A stretch of 33,835 bases of DNA, taken from positions 1 through 33,835 of the forward strand of contig JANXVU010000163.1 of NCBI GenBank assembly GCA_025351485.1, in the 5' to 3' direction. The position numbers were made by a program, and so were the translations under genes. Shown one piece after another: positions 10,059-19,387 of this stretch (positions within the stretch are counted from its first letter, which is position 1; each line of letters begins with the position of its first letter). The notes beneath the pieces were generated by a model. It was given only the letters and a program-made list of their open reading frames with translations. It was not told where the DNA came from and did not search any database. The DNA comes from Candidatus Eiseniibacteriota bacterium. Its GTDB lineage: Bacteria; Eisenbacteria; RBG-16-71-46; JACRLI01.

Positions 10059-10652
10059 CTAGGGGCGGATCTGTCCGTGGCGGAAACAGTCCACGGTGTG
10101 GTCGTTCACCATTCCCACCGCCTGCATGAACGCATAGCAGATGGTGGGGCCCACGAACCGGAAACCCCGGCCCATGAGCGCCTTGCTCATGACCTCCGCC
10201 TCGGGGGTGCGCGCGGGGATCTGCTTCAGGCCGGTCCAGCGGTTCACGATCGGCTTCCCGCCCACGAAGCTCCACAGATACTCATCGAAGGAACCCAGCT
10301 CCTTGCGCAGCGCCAGGTAGGCGCGGGCGTTGGTGACGGTGGATTCGATCTTCTGGCGGTTGCGCACGATGCCGGCGTCGGTCATGAGCTTTTCAAGCTT
10401 GGCCGCACGGTAGCGCGCGATCTTCTCGGGCTCGAAGCCGTCGAACGCGCTCCGGAAGTTGTCGCGCTTCTTCAGAATCGTGATCCACGACAGGCCGGCC
10501 TGGAAGCCGTCCAGGATGATCTTTTCAAAGAGCGCCCGGTCGTCGTGCTCGGGCACGCCCCACTCCCGGTCGTGGTAGGCCTCGTAGACCGGATCCTTGC
10601 CCACCCAGCCGCAGCGGACGATGGGCCCTCCCCCGGGGTCCTTGCGCGTCAT
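10059..10652 (-). CDS. tag: DNA-3-methyladenine glycosylase I
   Basis: CGWVGKDPVYEAYHDREWGVPEHDDRALFEKIILDGFQAGLSWITILKKR...; ends with NDHTVDCFRHGQI. Start at MTRKDPGG (10652); the upstream part of the listed 486-aa ORF is out-of-frame reading of the next gene. Confidence 0.95.
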   Translation of the reverse strand: MTRKDPGGGPIVRCGWVGKDPVYEAYHDREWGVPEHDDRALFEKIILDGFQAGLSWITILKKRDNFRSAFDGFEPEKIARYRAAKLEKLMTDAGIVRNRQKIESTVTNARAYLALRKELGSFDEYLWSFVGGKPIVNRWTGLKQIPARTPEAEVMSKALMGRGFRFVGPTICYAFMQAVGMVNDHTVDCFRHGQIRP

Positions 10653-11968
10653 GGCTCTCCCGCCTTGCGGTCCAGGTCGATCTTCAGCACGCGAGATGGA
10701 TGGAAGCGGCCCGCCACCAGCGAATGTCGGTCCTCCGAAAATGCCTCCCAGGCGCTGTTGGCGATGAAATAGTAGGAGCGTCCCACCAGCGTTCCCAGGG
10801 TGGGGCCGGCCATGCGGGGATCGCCAAGCTCCAGGACGCGGGCCTCCACCACTCTTGAACACGCGGCGTCGAGCCGCAGTGCCAGGACCTTGTTGGGATC
10901 GACTCCGTTCTGCTCCGCGACCAGGAGCTCGCCGGACCGCGCCAGGCCGTCGATGCCATGAAGGACAAAGTCCGCCGGCCCCTCGATTTCGCGAACCTCC
11001 CCGCTCGCCAGGTTTACCGAGTAGAGCTCGCGCGGATAGTCCGCCACGACCAGCTTGCTCCCGTCGGAACTCACCACCACGCCGTTGGGCGAAATCAGCT
11101 TGCCCGGAGGCACCAGCACTTCCAGCGAATCCATGGAAGCCCCCAGCCGGTACACCGCCCCTTCGCGCGAGTCGGTGACGTACACCGAGCCGTCGGTGCC
11201 GACGGCCAGGTCGTTGAAGCTGTGCGGTCTCCCGTTCACCGGAGCGGGCCAGCTGCGCACCAGGCGGCCGGTGTCGAGGTCGAACAGGAACAGGCCGGCG
11301 CGGCCATCGATCGAATCGGGGCAGCCCTCCACCTCGGGGGACGCGCTGCTCCCGGCCCACAGCCGGCGGCGCGTGGTGTCGGCGGACATGCCGTACACGC
11401 CCCACAGCCCGCCCGCTCCCGGGGGCACGAAGTCGGTCTGCGCGCCGTCCCGGCCGATCCGGACGATCTTGCGTTTTCGGATGCTGGACACGAAGAACGT
11501 TCCCGTCCGCGGATCGCATGCGATCCCCTCGGGCGCAAGCTCCGAGTCGGCCAGGGTGAACGCCAGAACAGCGGAGCCCGCGGGCCTGCGAACATCATCC
11601 ATGGCGCGCCGGGCCCGCTCGATGGGCGGATTTCCCGACAGCGTGGCGAGCTCGTGCACCGAATCCACATCCACGAACACGTGGAAGGCGGCCAGCCGTT
11701 CCAGCACCGCGCCGGCGGAATCGGGGACCCCGCTCACCGCATAGGCCCGGGCCAGCTCCACCGCTGCGGTGGGGTTTCGGGGGCGCATCGCCACCAGCTC
11801 GCGGGCCAGGCCCAGGTATTTTGGGAAGTCCTTGAGCGCGTGGGCCACCCGGGCCTCCTGGTAGACCTGCGCGGCCGTCCTAGGGGCGGCCACGTCCGCC
11901 GAGGCTTGCCTGTAAGGGGCCAGGAGCAACACGAACGCCACGGCGGCTTGCATCCGCGATCCACGCAT
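10649..11968 (-). CDS. Secreted protein with N-terminal TPR-like region and SMP-30/NHL-like beta-propeller
   Basis: 439 aa; signal peptide MRGSRMQAAVAFVLLLAPYRQASA; VELARAYAVSGVPDSAGAVLERLA; propeller-like repeats (PEGIACDPRTGTFFVSSIRKRKIVRI, FNDLAVGTDGSVYVTDSREGAVYRL, SPNGVVVSSDGSKLVVADYPRELYSV). ATGA overlap with tag. Confidence 0.82.
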   Translation of the reverse strand: MRGSRMQAAVAFVLLLAPYRQASADVAAPRTAAQVYQEARVAHALKDFPKYLGLARELVAMRPRNPTAAVELARAYAVSGVPDSAGAVLERLAAFHVFVDVDSVHELATLSGNPPIERARRAMDDVRRPAGSAVLAFTLADSELAPEGIACDPRTGTFFVSSIRKRKIVRIGRDGAQTDFVPPGAGGLWGVYGMSADTTRRRLWAGSSASPEVEGCPDSIDGRAGLFLFDLDTGRLVRSWPAPVNGRPHSFNDLAVGTDGSVYVTDSREGAVYRLGASMDSLEVLVPPGKLISPNGVVVSSDGSKLVVADYPRELYSVNLASGEVREIEGPADFVLHGIDGLARSGELLVAEQNGVDPNKVLALRLDAACSRVVEARVLELGDPRMAGPTLGTLVGRSYYFIANSAWEAFSEDRHSLVAGRFHPSRVLKIDLDRKAGEP

Positions 11969-11970
11969 GG

Positions 11971-13098
11971 CTATTCGTCCTCCGACTTCACGGTCAGCAT
12001 GGTGATGTCGTCGTCATGCGGCCGCCCGCCGGCGAAGCGGCGAACCGAGTGGAGCATGCCGTCCAGAAGATGCGAACCCCCGACGCGGTGCAGGCGCACG
12101 CACTCGAGCACCCGGTGCATGCCGAACATTTCCTGCTCGCACTGCGCCTCCTCCACCCCGTCGGTGTAGATCAGCAGATGGTTTTCCGGGCCGAAGGGCA
12201 CGCGCTGGGTCTCCCATGCATCGGCGCCAAAGATCGGGGAAACCATGGGCCCATTGGAATCAAGCGCCGTGGGCTCTCCCGAGGGGCCCCACCGGACTCC
12301 CGGGGGATGCCCGGCGTTCACGAACTCGAGCCAGCCCTCTTCCTGGTGGATCCGCCCGCTGAACAGCGTGATGAACCGCCCGGTCCCGAACGCCTGCATG
12401 GCCTCGGCCACCCGCCGCACCACCGCCGTGGGCTCGTAGCCCTCGGCCTGGGAGGCCTGGAACGAGGACTTGAGCACGCCGGTCAGCATGGCCGCGGAGA
12501 CCCCGTGCCCGCTCACGTCACCCAGGACGAAGGCGGCGTGGCCGTCCCGGGATCCGGCGTAGTCGTAAAAGTCGCCCGCCAGCCCGTCGCACGGAATACA
12601 GCGCGCCGCGAAGGACACCGTTCCCACCCGGCTGGTCTCCGGGGGCAGCAGGCTCTTCTGGAACGCGCGAGCCTCGGACAGCGAAGATTCCAGTCGGCGG
12701 GTGTGGGCGCGGTTCTCCTCCTCCAGCCGCCGAAGGTCCAGGCAGCGCGACACCAGGGTCAGGAACACTTCCCGGTCGAACGGCTTCTGGATGAAATAGA
12801 AGGCTTTTTCTCGCAGCGCCCGGGTCAATTGCTGGTCCACTTCCTGGATGCTGCCGGTCATCAGGATCACGTCCATCCCCGGCTGCAGCGCCTTGAGCCG
12901 CCGGGTGAGCTCGAAGCCGTCCATGCCCGGCATGCGGATGTCCAGCACGGCGAGGTCGGGCATGAAACTGGCCGCGGTCTCCAGCGCCTCCAGCGGCGTG
13001 GCCACCCCGACCACCCGGTAGTCGCTCTTCAGCAGCCGCTCCACGGAACGCAGCATTCCGGGCTCGTCGTCGACCACCATGATCCGGGAGCGGTTCAA
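11971..13098 (-). CDS. Response regulator fused to SpoIIE/RsbU-like PP2C phosphatase
   Basis: REC domain (RIMVVDDEPGMLRSVERLL, PDLAVLDIRMPGMDGFEL, FYFIQKPF) plus PP2C (CDGLAGDFYDYAGSRDGHAAFVLGDVSGHGVSAAMLTGVLKSSF, LLIYTDGVEEAQ). Confidence 0.93.
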   Translation of the reverse strand: MNRSRIMVVDDEPGMLRSVERLLKSDYRVVGVATPLEALETAASFMPDLAVLDIRMPGMDGFELTRRLKALQPGMDVILMTGSIQEVDQQLTRALREKAFYFIQKPFDREVFLTLVSRCLDLRRLEEENRAHTRRLESSLSEARAFQKSLLPPETSRVGTVSFAARCIPCDGLAGDFYDYAGSRDGHAAFVLGDVSGHGVSAAMLTGVLKSSFQASQAEGYEPTAVVRRVAEAMQAFGTGRFITLFSGRIHQEEGWLEFVNAGHPPGVRWGPSGEPTALDSNGPMVSPIFGADAWETQRVPFGPENHLLIYTDGVEEAQCEQEMFGMHRVLECVRLHRVGGSHLLDGMLHSVRRFAGGRPHDDDITMLTVKSEDE

Positions 13099-14792
13099 GC
13101 GCGCTCCACGGCTTCGGCGCGCTCCGAGAGCGGCAGGCGGATCCTGACCTCGGTCCCCTGTCCCTCGGCGCTCCAGATTTCCATGTCACCGCCGAACTCG
13201 GTCAGGATGGAGCGGCAGATCGGAAGCCCCAGCCCGTTGCCGTGGGGCTTGGTGGTGAAGAAAGATTCCTCGATGCGCTCGCGATGCTCGACCGGGATAC
13301 CCACGCCGGTGTCGCGGATGCGCACCTCGATCCCCTCCGGCACGGCGCGCGCGACCAGGGTGAGCCTGCCGCCGCCGGGCATGGCGTCCCGCGCGTTGGT
13401 GAGGAGATTCAGGAACAGCTGCTCCAGGTCGCCCTGGCGGCCGCGGGCGAGCGGCAGGCGAGGATCCAGCTGCAGCTCGACGTGGACCGAATCCCGCTCC
13501 ATGCCGTCGCGCAGGATCGCCAGCGTGCCCTCCAGGGCGCGCCGCACATCACCCTCCCCGATGTCCCGCGCGTTGCCGCGCGCAAAGGAAAGCATGCCCC
13601 CGAAGATCCTCCGGCACACCTGGAGCGAGTGCTCGATCTGGGCCAGGTCCGCGGCGAGCACGGCGGCCTCGAGGCGGCCCGATCCCACGTCCGCGCGCAT
13701 CTGCTGGACCAGCGGAAGCACCGTGCCCAGCGCGTTGTTCACGTCGTGCGAAACCCCGCGGGTGAGGTTGGCCACGGCGTGCTTCTTTTCCACTTCCAGG
13801 AGCCGCGAAAACAAGTGCTCGGCGTGCTGGGAATTGCGCACTGCCACTGCGGCCTGGGGCAGGAACCGCTCCACCAGCAGGGCCTCGTGGGGGCCCAGGA
13901 CGCCGGGGCTCCGGGCGGCCACCTTGAGCAGTCCCATCATGCCGTCCCGGCCATGGAGTGGCGCGCAAAGGATGGTAGACTCGCGCGGGCCGTCGTCCCC
14001 GACGGCCCTGCCGCGGTTGTAGTCCAGGAGCTCGGCCAGCTCGGCCGTTCCCGAGTCCGGCCATGGCGTCCAGCGCTCGCCCTGCCGTTCGAAGCCGAAT
14101 ACCCTGCCGGTCGCGAGGGCAGCCCTTACCTCCTCCACCAGCGGAATCCCGTGCCCGATGCGGCGGCTCTTGCCCTTGGACCAGGCGATCTGCTCGGCCA
14201 CCACCTCCAGGTTTTCGCCGCGTCCCATGAGCAACGCGGAGGAGTGGTCGTAGGCGGTGAGAGAGCGCAGGCCGTGCAGGATCTGGTAGGCGAGGTCGAT
14301 CGGGTCGAGTTGCTCCAGGATCTTGCGGTCGATGCGCGAGCGCACTTCCAGGATGCGGTCGCGGTCGATGCGCTCGATCATGGCCGATACGGCCGAGGCC
14401 GCCCTCGCCAGCGCACGGCCGAGGCCGCGCTCGAAGTCCGACCCGGAGCGCCGCAGCGCCAGCACGGCCCACGGGCGGCCGCGCCGGCGCAGTCCGGCCA
14501 TCAGAACGTTCCCGGGCAGGCGCGGATTGCGCCGGGCCAGGAAGTCGGTCAGAGCCTCTTCGTCCCAGGATCCGCCCTTGGGAATGGAAAAGCTCACGCC
14601 GGCCCGGGCGCGGCCCGCGGGCAGGATCGCCAGCGCGCCCTCGTGCGCCTGGAAGTGGTGCATCGAAGCGCGCAGGGCGAACCGCGCGGCCCCTTCGGCG
14701 TCGCCCGCCTTTTCCAGGTGAGCGTTGATTTCCGCGAGGAAGCGGTACATGCCCAACTCATGGTCCGCTCGGACTTCTGGCACGAGTCTCAA
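13095..14792 (-). CDS. GAF-domain sensor histidine kinase
   Basis: GAF-like N-terminal regions; H-box LTRGVSHDVNNALGTVLPLVQQM; ATPase motifs LFLNLLTNARDAMPGGG, IRDTGVGIPVEHRERIEESFFTTKPHGNGLGLPICRSILTEFGG; 4-bp overlap with the downstream response regulator gene. Confidence 0.93.
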   Translation of the reverse strand: MRLVPEVRADHELGMYRFLAEINAHLEKAGDAEGAARFALRASMHHFQAHEGALAILPAGRARAGVSFSIPKGGSWDEEALTDFLARRNPRLPGNVLMAGLRRRGRPWAVLALRRSGSDFERGLGRALARAASAVSAMIERIDRDRILEVRSRIDRKILEQLDPIDLAYQILHGLRSLTAYDHSSALLMGRGENLEVVAEQIAWSKGKSRRIGHGIPLVEEVRAALATGRVFGFERQGERWTPWPDSGTAELAELLDYNRGRAVGDDGPRESTILCAPLHGRDGMMGLLKVAARSPGVLGPHEALLVERFLPQAAVAVRNSQHAEHLFSRLLEVEKKHAVANLTRGVSHDVNNALGTVLPLVQQMRADVGSGRLEAAVLAADLAQIEHSLQVCRRIFGGMLSFARGNARDIGEGDVRRALEGTLAILRDGMERDSVHVELQLDPRLPLARGRQGDLEQLFLNLLTNARDAMPGGGRLTLVARAVPEGIEVRIRDTGVGIPVEHRERIEESFFTTKPHGNGLGLPICRSILTEFGGDMEIWSAEGQGTEVRIRLPLSERAEAVERA

Positions 14793-14845
14793 CCTCCATG
14801 GAGTCGATGGCCGGAGCGGGCCACCTGTGTTTCGCCTCTTCGAAT

Positions 14846-14892
14846 CCCGGGAGCTTACATGAAATCGGCCCTTCCGAAAAACCGCTCCCGGG
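14846..14892. repeat. Inverted repeat CCCGGGAGC-N29-GCTCCCGGG in divergent intergenic region
   Basis: Perfect 9-bp arms at 14846-14854 and 14884-14892 between the histidine-kinase (-) and VOC (+) genes. Confidence 0.55.
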
Positions 14893-14950
14893 TTGTAGCT
14901 TCAGCATCACACCTTTCAGGCGATGAGGCGGAACCTACCCCGGAGGAGCC

Positions 14951-15814
14951 ATGGAAGCCGAACCCAAGCTGGACCCGCGCACCACCCCCGGACCGGTGAC
15001 CCTGGCCACCGGGAGCCTGTCGAGCCTGGCTGCCTTCTACCACGAGCAGTTGGGGCTTTCCAGCATTGGCCGCGAGGGCGACACGCTCTCCCTGGGAGTG
15101 GGCAAGCTGGAGTTGCTGCGGCTGGTCGAGAAACCCGGGGCGAATCCGGCACGAGGAGCGCCGGGCCTGTACCACTTCGCGCTGCTGCTGCCATCCCGGG
15201 CTGCCCTGGCGCGAGCCCTGCGCCACCTGGCGGAGGGTCGTACCCCGCTGGAGGGGGCGGCTGACCACGCCGTGAGCGAGGCCATCTACCTGGACGACCC
15301 CGAGGGCAACGGCGTCGAGATCTACCGCGACCGGCCCCGAGAGGAGTGGCCCTATCCCAACGGGCAGCTCCGGATGACCACCGATCCGCTGGACCTGGAG
15401 GCGCTGTGGGACGAGGGCTCCGCCGACCCCGCCCCGTGGAAGGGCCTGCCGGCGGGAACGCGGATGGGGCACGTGCACCTGCGGGTCGCGGAAGTGGAAC
15501 CGGCCGTCGCGTTCTACCGGGACGTGGTCGGGCTGGATGTGACCGCCCGGATGGGCTCGCAGGCGGCGTTTCTTTCGGCGGGCGGATACCACCATCACCT
15601 GGCGGTCAACAGCTGGGGCAGCGCGGGAAGCCCGTCCGCGCCGGAAGGCGCGGCAGGATTGGTGGAGTTCCGCCTGGTGCTGGCGGACCAGGCGGAAATC
15701 GAGTCCGTGGTGGCGCGGGCGCGGGAAGCCGGCATCGAGTGCACGCGGACCAAAGTGGACGCGGTCCTGCACGATCCTTCGGGGAACGCGCTTCGGCTGG
15801 TGGCCCCGGACTAG
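14951..15814 (+). CDS. VOC family protein (glyoxalase/extradiol dioxygenase, CatE-like)
   Basis: 287 aa with two VOC modules: LATGSLSSLAAFYHEQLGL...YLDDPEGNGVEIYRDRPREEWPYPNGQLRMTTDPLDL; MGHVHLRVAEVEPAVAFYRDVVGLDVTARMGSQAAFLSAGGYHHHLAVNSW; GGAGG upstream of ATG. Confidence 0.9.
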   Translation: MEAEPKLDPRTTPGPVTLATGSLSSLAAFYHEQLGLSSIGREGDTLSLGVGKLELLRLVEKPGANPARGAPGLYHFALLLPSRAALARALRHLAEGRTPLEGAADHAVSEAIYLDDPEGNGVEIYRDRPREEWPYPNGQLRMTTDPLDLEALWDEGSADPAPWKGLPAGTRMGHVHLRVAEVEPAVAFYRDVVGLDVTARMGSQAAFLSAGGYHHHLAVNSWGSAGSPSAPEGAAGLVEFRLVLADQAEIESVVARAREAGIECTRTKVDAVLHDPSGNALRLVAPD

Positions 15815-16515
15815 CCGCCCAGGTACGCCTTGCGGACTTCCTCGTTGCTCGCTAGCCGGGAGGCCTCGTCCTCGAACTTCACCGTGCCGGTCTCCAGCAC
15901 ATAGCCGCGGTTGGCGGCCTTGAGCGCCAGGTGCGCGTTCTGCTCCACCAGCAACACGGTCATGCCGTCCTGGTTGATCTCGCGGATGGTCTTGAAGATC
16001 TCCCGCACCAGGATCGGCGCGAGCCCCAGCGAGGGCTCGTCCAGCAGCAGCAGCCGCGGGCGTGACATCAGCGCGCGCCCGATGGCCAGCATCTGCTGCT
16101 CGCCCCCCGAAAGCGTGCCGGCGCCCTGCTTCTCGCGCTCCCGCAGCCGCGGGAACAGGGTGAAGATGCGTTCCTGGTCGTCGTGCACCCCCCGGGAATC
16201 CTTCCGGAGATACGCCCCCAGTTCCAGGTTTTCGTGCACCGACATGTTGGCGAAGATCTGCCGGCCCTCGGGCGCGTGCGAGAGCCCCAGCTTGACGATG
16301 TCGTGCGGCTCCATTCCGCCGAGTTCCCGGCCCTCGAACTTCAGCGAACCGGCGCGCGGCTTGACCAGCCCGGAAATGGCGCGCAGCAGGGACGTCTTGC
16401 CGGCCCCGTTGGCGCCGATCAAGGTCACCACCTCGCCCTGCTCGACCCGCACCGAAACGCCTTTCAGCGCGTGCACCGCGCCGTAGTAGACGTCCAGCCC
16501 CCGGATCTCAAGCAC
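15811..16515 (-). CDS. livF: Branched-chain amino acid ABC transporter ATP-binding protein LivF
   Basis: [85 protein letters not shown]. Confidence 0.95.
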   Translation of the reverse strand: MLEIRGLDVYYGAVHALKGVSVRVEQGEVVTLIGANGAGKTSLLRAISGLVKPRAGSLKFEGRELGGMEPHDIVKLGLSHAPEGRQIFANMSVHENLELGAYLRKDSRGVHDDQERIFTLFPRLREREKQGAGTLSGGEQQMLAIGRALMSRPRLLLLDEPSLGLAPILVREIFKTIREINQDGMTVLLVEQNAHLALKAANRGYVLETGTVKFEDEASRLASNEEVRKAYLGG

Positions 16516-17269
16516 TCTCGGCCCCCAGGTAGGCTTCGATCACCTTGGGATTGCTCCGGATCTCGGCGGGCAGCCCTTCGGCGATCTTCACGCCGTAGTC
16601 CAGCACCGCGATCCGCTCGCACACCCCCATCACCACCCGCATGTCGTGCTCGATCAGCAGAATGGTCAGCTTGAACTCGGTGCGGATGCGCCGGATCAGC
16701 GCCATCAGGTCCAGGCTCTCCTGGGGATTCATGCCCGCGGCCGGCTCGTCCAGGAGCAGAAGCCGCGGCCGGGTGGCCAGGGCGCGCGCGATCTCCAGGC
16801 GCCGCTGGTCGCCGTAGGGCAGCATGCGCGCCGGGGAATCCGCCAGGCGCGTCAGGTCGAGCAGCTCCAGCAGTTCGGCGGTGCGCCGGTGGATGGCATC
16901 CTCGTCGGCCCGCCACGCCGGCGTGCGCAGCACGGCGGACACCAGACCCGAACGGGTGTGCAGGAGCTGGCCGGTGTGGACGTTTTCCGCCACGCTGAGC
17001 GCGCCAAAGAGCCGGATGTTCTGAAAGGTGCGGGCTGCGCCACAGGCGGCGATCCGCGATGGTTTGAGCCCGTTCACCGCCTTGCCGGCCACCCGGATCA
17101 CGCCCGAGGTGGGGCGGTAGACGCCGGTGATCAGGTTGAACACGGTGGTCTTGCCCGCGCCGTTGGGGCCGATCAGGCCCGCCAGGTCGCCCTCTTCCAG
17201 CGAGAAGTTGAGCCCGTCCACCGCCTTCAGGCCGCCGAAGCGGATCCCGACATTCTCCAGCTCGAGCAT
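16508..17269 (-). CDS. livG: Branched-chain amino acid ABC transporter ATP-binding protein LivG
   Basis: [91 protein letters not shown]. The listed ORF extends further upstream; 17269 (ATG) or 17275 (GTG) are the plausible starts. Confidence 0.94.
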   Translation of the reverse strand: MLELENVGIRFGGLKAVDGLNFSLEEGDLAGLIGPNGAGKTTVFNLITGVYRPTSGVIRVAGKAVNGLKPSRIAACGAARTFQNIRLFGALSVAENVHTGQLLHTRSGLVSAVLRTPAWRADEDAIHRRTAELLELLDLTRLADSPARMLPYGDQRRLEIARALATRPRLLLLDEPAAGMNPQESLDLMALIRRIRTEFKLTILLIEHDMRVVMGVCERIAVLDYGVKIAEGLPAEIRSNPKVIEAYLGAESA

Positions 17270-17271
17270 CT

Positions 17272-18261
17272 TCACGGCTTGCCCGGGCCTTTCCGGGCCC
17301 ACGGCAGCCGCAATTCGGTAGAGCCGAACATGCCCTGCGGACGGGCCAGCATGAGCACGATCAGGAGCGCCGAGTAGAGCACCATGCGGTATCCCTGCGC
17401 GGCGCGGAGCGCCTCGGGCAGCACGGTCAGGAGCACCGCGGCCAGCACGCTTCCGGTAAGGCTGCCCATGCCGCCCAAGACCACCATCACCATGATCTCG
17501 ATGGACTTCATGAACTGGAAGCTGGACGGGTTGAGGTAGCCGGTGGTGTGCGCGAACAGCCCTCCCGCCAGCCCGGCGAAAAAGGCGCCCACCACGAAGG
17601 CGGTGACCTTGGTGCGGGTGGTGTCGATCCCCAGCGCCTCGGCCGCGACCTCGTCTTCCCGAACGGCCACGAACGCGCGTCCGCGCGGGGAATGGATCAT
17701 CCGGTAGATGATCAGCACCGACAGGAACGCGGTGCACGAGACGATGCTCAGCGAAGGCGTGGGCTCGGACGCGCCGGAGAGGAGCAGGCGCAGGATGGGA
17801 ATGTCGGTGAAGCCGCGCGCGCCGCCCACGGCGTCCACGTTCAGGATCAAGGTGCGGATGATCTCGCCGAACCCCAGCGTGACGATGGCCAGGTAGTCGC
17901 CCCGCAGCCGCAGCGATGGCAGGCCGACCAGGAGCCCCGCCAGCGCCGCCACCAGTCCGCCCGAGAGCAGCGACACCAGGAAGAGCCACGCCGGCACCCC
18001 GCCCAGCGCGTGCCCCGCGAACACCGCGATGGCCGCCGAGACGTAGCCCCCGAGGGCCATGAAGCCCGCGTGCCCGATGGAAAACTGGCCGGTGAAGCCG
18101 TTGACCAGGTTCAGGCTCGAAGCCAGGATCACGTTGATCCCGCAAAGCCACAGGATCTGGTAGACGTAGGGGTTGATCAGTCTGGGAGCGTAGAAGTCGG
18201 CGCCGAGGAGCGCCGCGAAGGCCAGTGCGGCCAGGATCGTGCCGGGAGTAAGTCGCTTCAT
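17272..18261 (-). CDS. livM: Branched-chain amino acid ABC transporter permease LivM
   Basis: Polytopic membrane protein; [55 protein letters not shown]. Confidence 0.94.
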   Translation of the reverse strand: MKRLTPGTILAALAFAALLGADFYAPRLINPYVYQILWLCGINVILASSLNLVNGFTGQFSIGHAGFMALGGYVSAAIAVFAGHALGGVPAWLFLVSLLSGGLVAALAGLLVGLPSLRLRGDYLAIVTLGFGEIIRTLILNVDAVGGARGFTDIPILRLLLSGASEPTPSLSIVSCTAFLSVLIIYRMIHSPRGRAFVAVREDEVAAEALGIDTTRTKVTAFVVGAFFAGLAGGLFAHTTGYLNPSSFQFMKSIEIMVMVVLGGMGSLTGSVLAAVLLTVLPEALRAAQGYRMVLYSALLIVLMLARPQGMFGSTELRLPWARKGPGKP

Positions 18262-18286
18262 CGCCGCCCTCCGCCTTCCCGTGCGC

Positions 18287-19369
18287 CTAGACCTTCTCGG
18301 CGACGTGCGTCCCGAGAAGCCCGGCCGGACGCACCAGCAGGATCAGGATGAGGAGCGCGAAGGCGATGGCGTCGCGGTACGTGGAGGACACGTAGGCCAC
18401 CACGAGCGTCTCGGAAATCCCCATGATCAGACCGCCCAGCACGGCGCCGGGAATGTTCCCGATCCCGCCCAGCACCGCGGCTACGAAGGCCTTGAGCCCC
18501 GGCATGATTCCCATGAGCGGGTCGATCTTGGGATTGGCCAGTCCCACCAGGATACCCGCCGCGGCGGCCAGCATGGAGCCGCCCACGAAGGTCAGGCTGA
18601 TGATGTGGTCGGTGGGGATGCCCATCAGGCTGGCCGCGTCCCGGTTGAACGAGACGGCGCGCATGGCCTTGCCGGCCCGGGTGTGCATGACCAGGAAGCG
18701 CAGCGCGAACATCAGGAACAGCGCCACGCCCAGGACGATCAGGAGCGAAGAGTTCACCATGATCCCGCCCAGGTTGAGCTCGCGCGAAGGCAGGATCTGC
18801 GGAAAGAACTTGGGATCGGCGCCAAACACCAGCAGGCCGCCGTTTTCCATCAGCAGGGAAACCCCGATGGCGGTGATGAGCGCGGTCAGCCGGGAGGTGG
18901 AAGGCGCATGGCGCTTATTCCGCTCCAGGAACACCCCGCCGATTCCTCCGGCCACGAAGCCCGCGGCGCCAAAGAGCACCGCCGCGCCCCCGGCAAGATG
19001 CAGCGCCGCGCCGTTGAAGGCGGCGAAGATCGCCGTGCCGATGATCATGTACGCCACCGTCCGCGAGCCCTTGCGGAGCTCGCGGTAGGCCCCGCGCTCG
19101 ATCAGGAAGCCCAGCAGGCCGGCCGCCGCCATGCTGCAGGCGAAGACCAGGATGGTGCCCATCACGCCCGGCCGCTGGTCCACGTGGAAGAGCCGGGCGG
19201 CGTAATAGCCCATGAAGGCGCCGAACATGTACACGTCGCCGTGCGCGAAGTTGATCAGGCGCAGGATGCCGTAGACCATGGTGTAGCCCAGCGCGATCAG
19301 GGCGTAGATGGAACCCCAGACCACTCCGTTGAGGAGCTGCTGGATGAAGGTCTGGAGATGGGCGTCCAT
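18287..19369 (-). CDS. livH: Branched-chain amino acid ABC transporter permease LivH
   Basis: LLNGVVWGSIYALIALGYTMVYGILRLINFAHGDVYMFGAFMGYY; KAFVAAVLGGIGNIPGAVLGGLIMG. Confidence 0.94.
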   Translation of the reverse strand: MDAHLQTFIQQLLNGVVWGSIYALIALGYTMVYGILRLINFAHGDVYMFGAFMGYYAARLFHVDQRPGVMGTILVFACSMAAAGLLGFLIERGAYRELRKGSRTVAYMIIGTAIFAAFNGAALHLAGGAAVLFGAAGFVAGGIGGVFLERNKRHAPSTSRLTALITAIGVSLLMENGGLLVFGADPKFFPQILPSRELNLGGIMVNSSLLIVLGVALFLMFALRFLVMHTRAGKAMRAVSFNRDAASLMGIPTDHIISLTFVGGSMLAAAAGILVGLANPKIDPLMGIMPGLKAFVAAVLGGIGNIPGAVLGGLIMGISETLVVAYVSSTYRDAIAFALLILILLVRPAGLLGTHVAEKV

Positions 19370-19387
19370 GCCGGGCGGCCCCCGCCC

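Noticed and set aside
7619-10772. Long plus-strand ORFs 7619..9481 and 9054..10772
   Set aside because: Antisense to the kinase, sigma factor and tag genes, which have strong domain motifs.
10653-11519. N-terminal extension of the 486-aa ORF containing Tag
   Set aside because: Out-of-frame reading of the beta-propeller gene; Tag begins at 10652.
12016-14999. Long plus-strand ORFs 12016..14022 and 13242..14999
   Set aside because: Antisense to the response regulator-phosphatase and histidine kinase.
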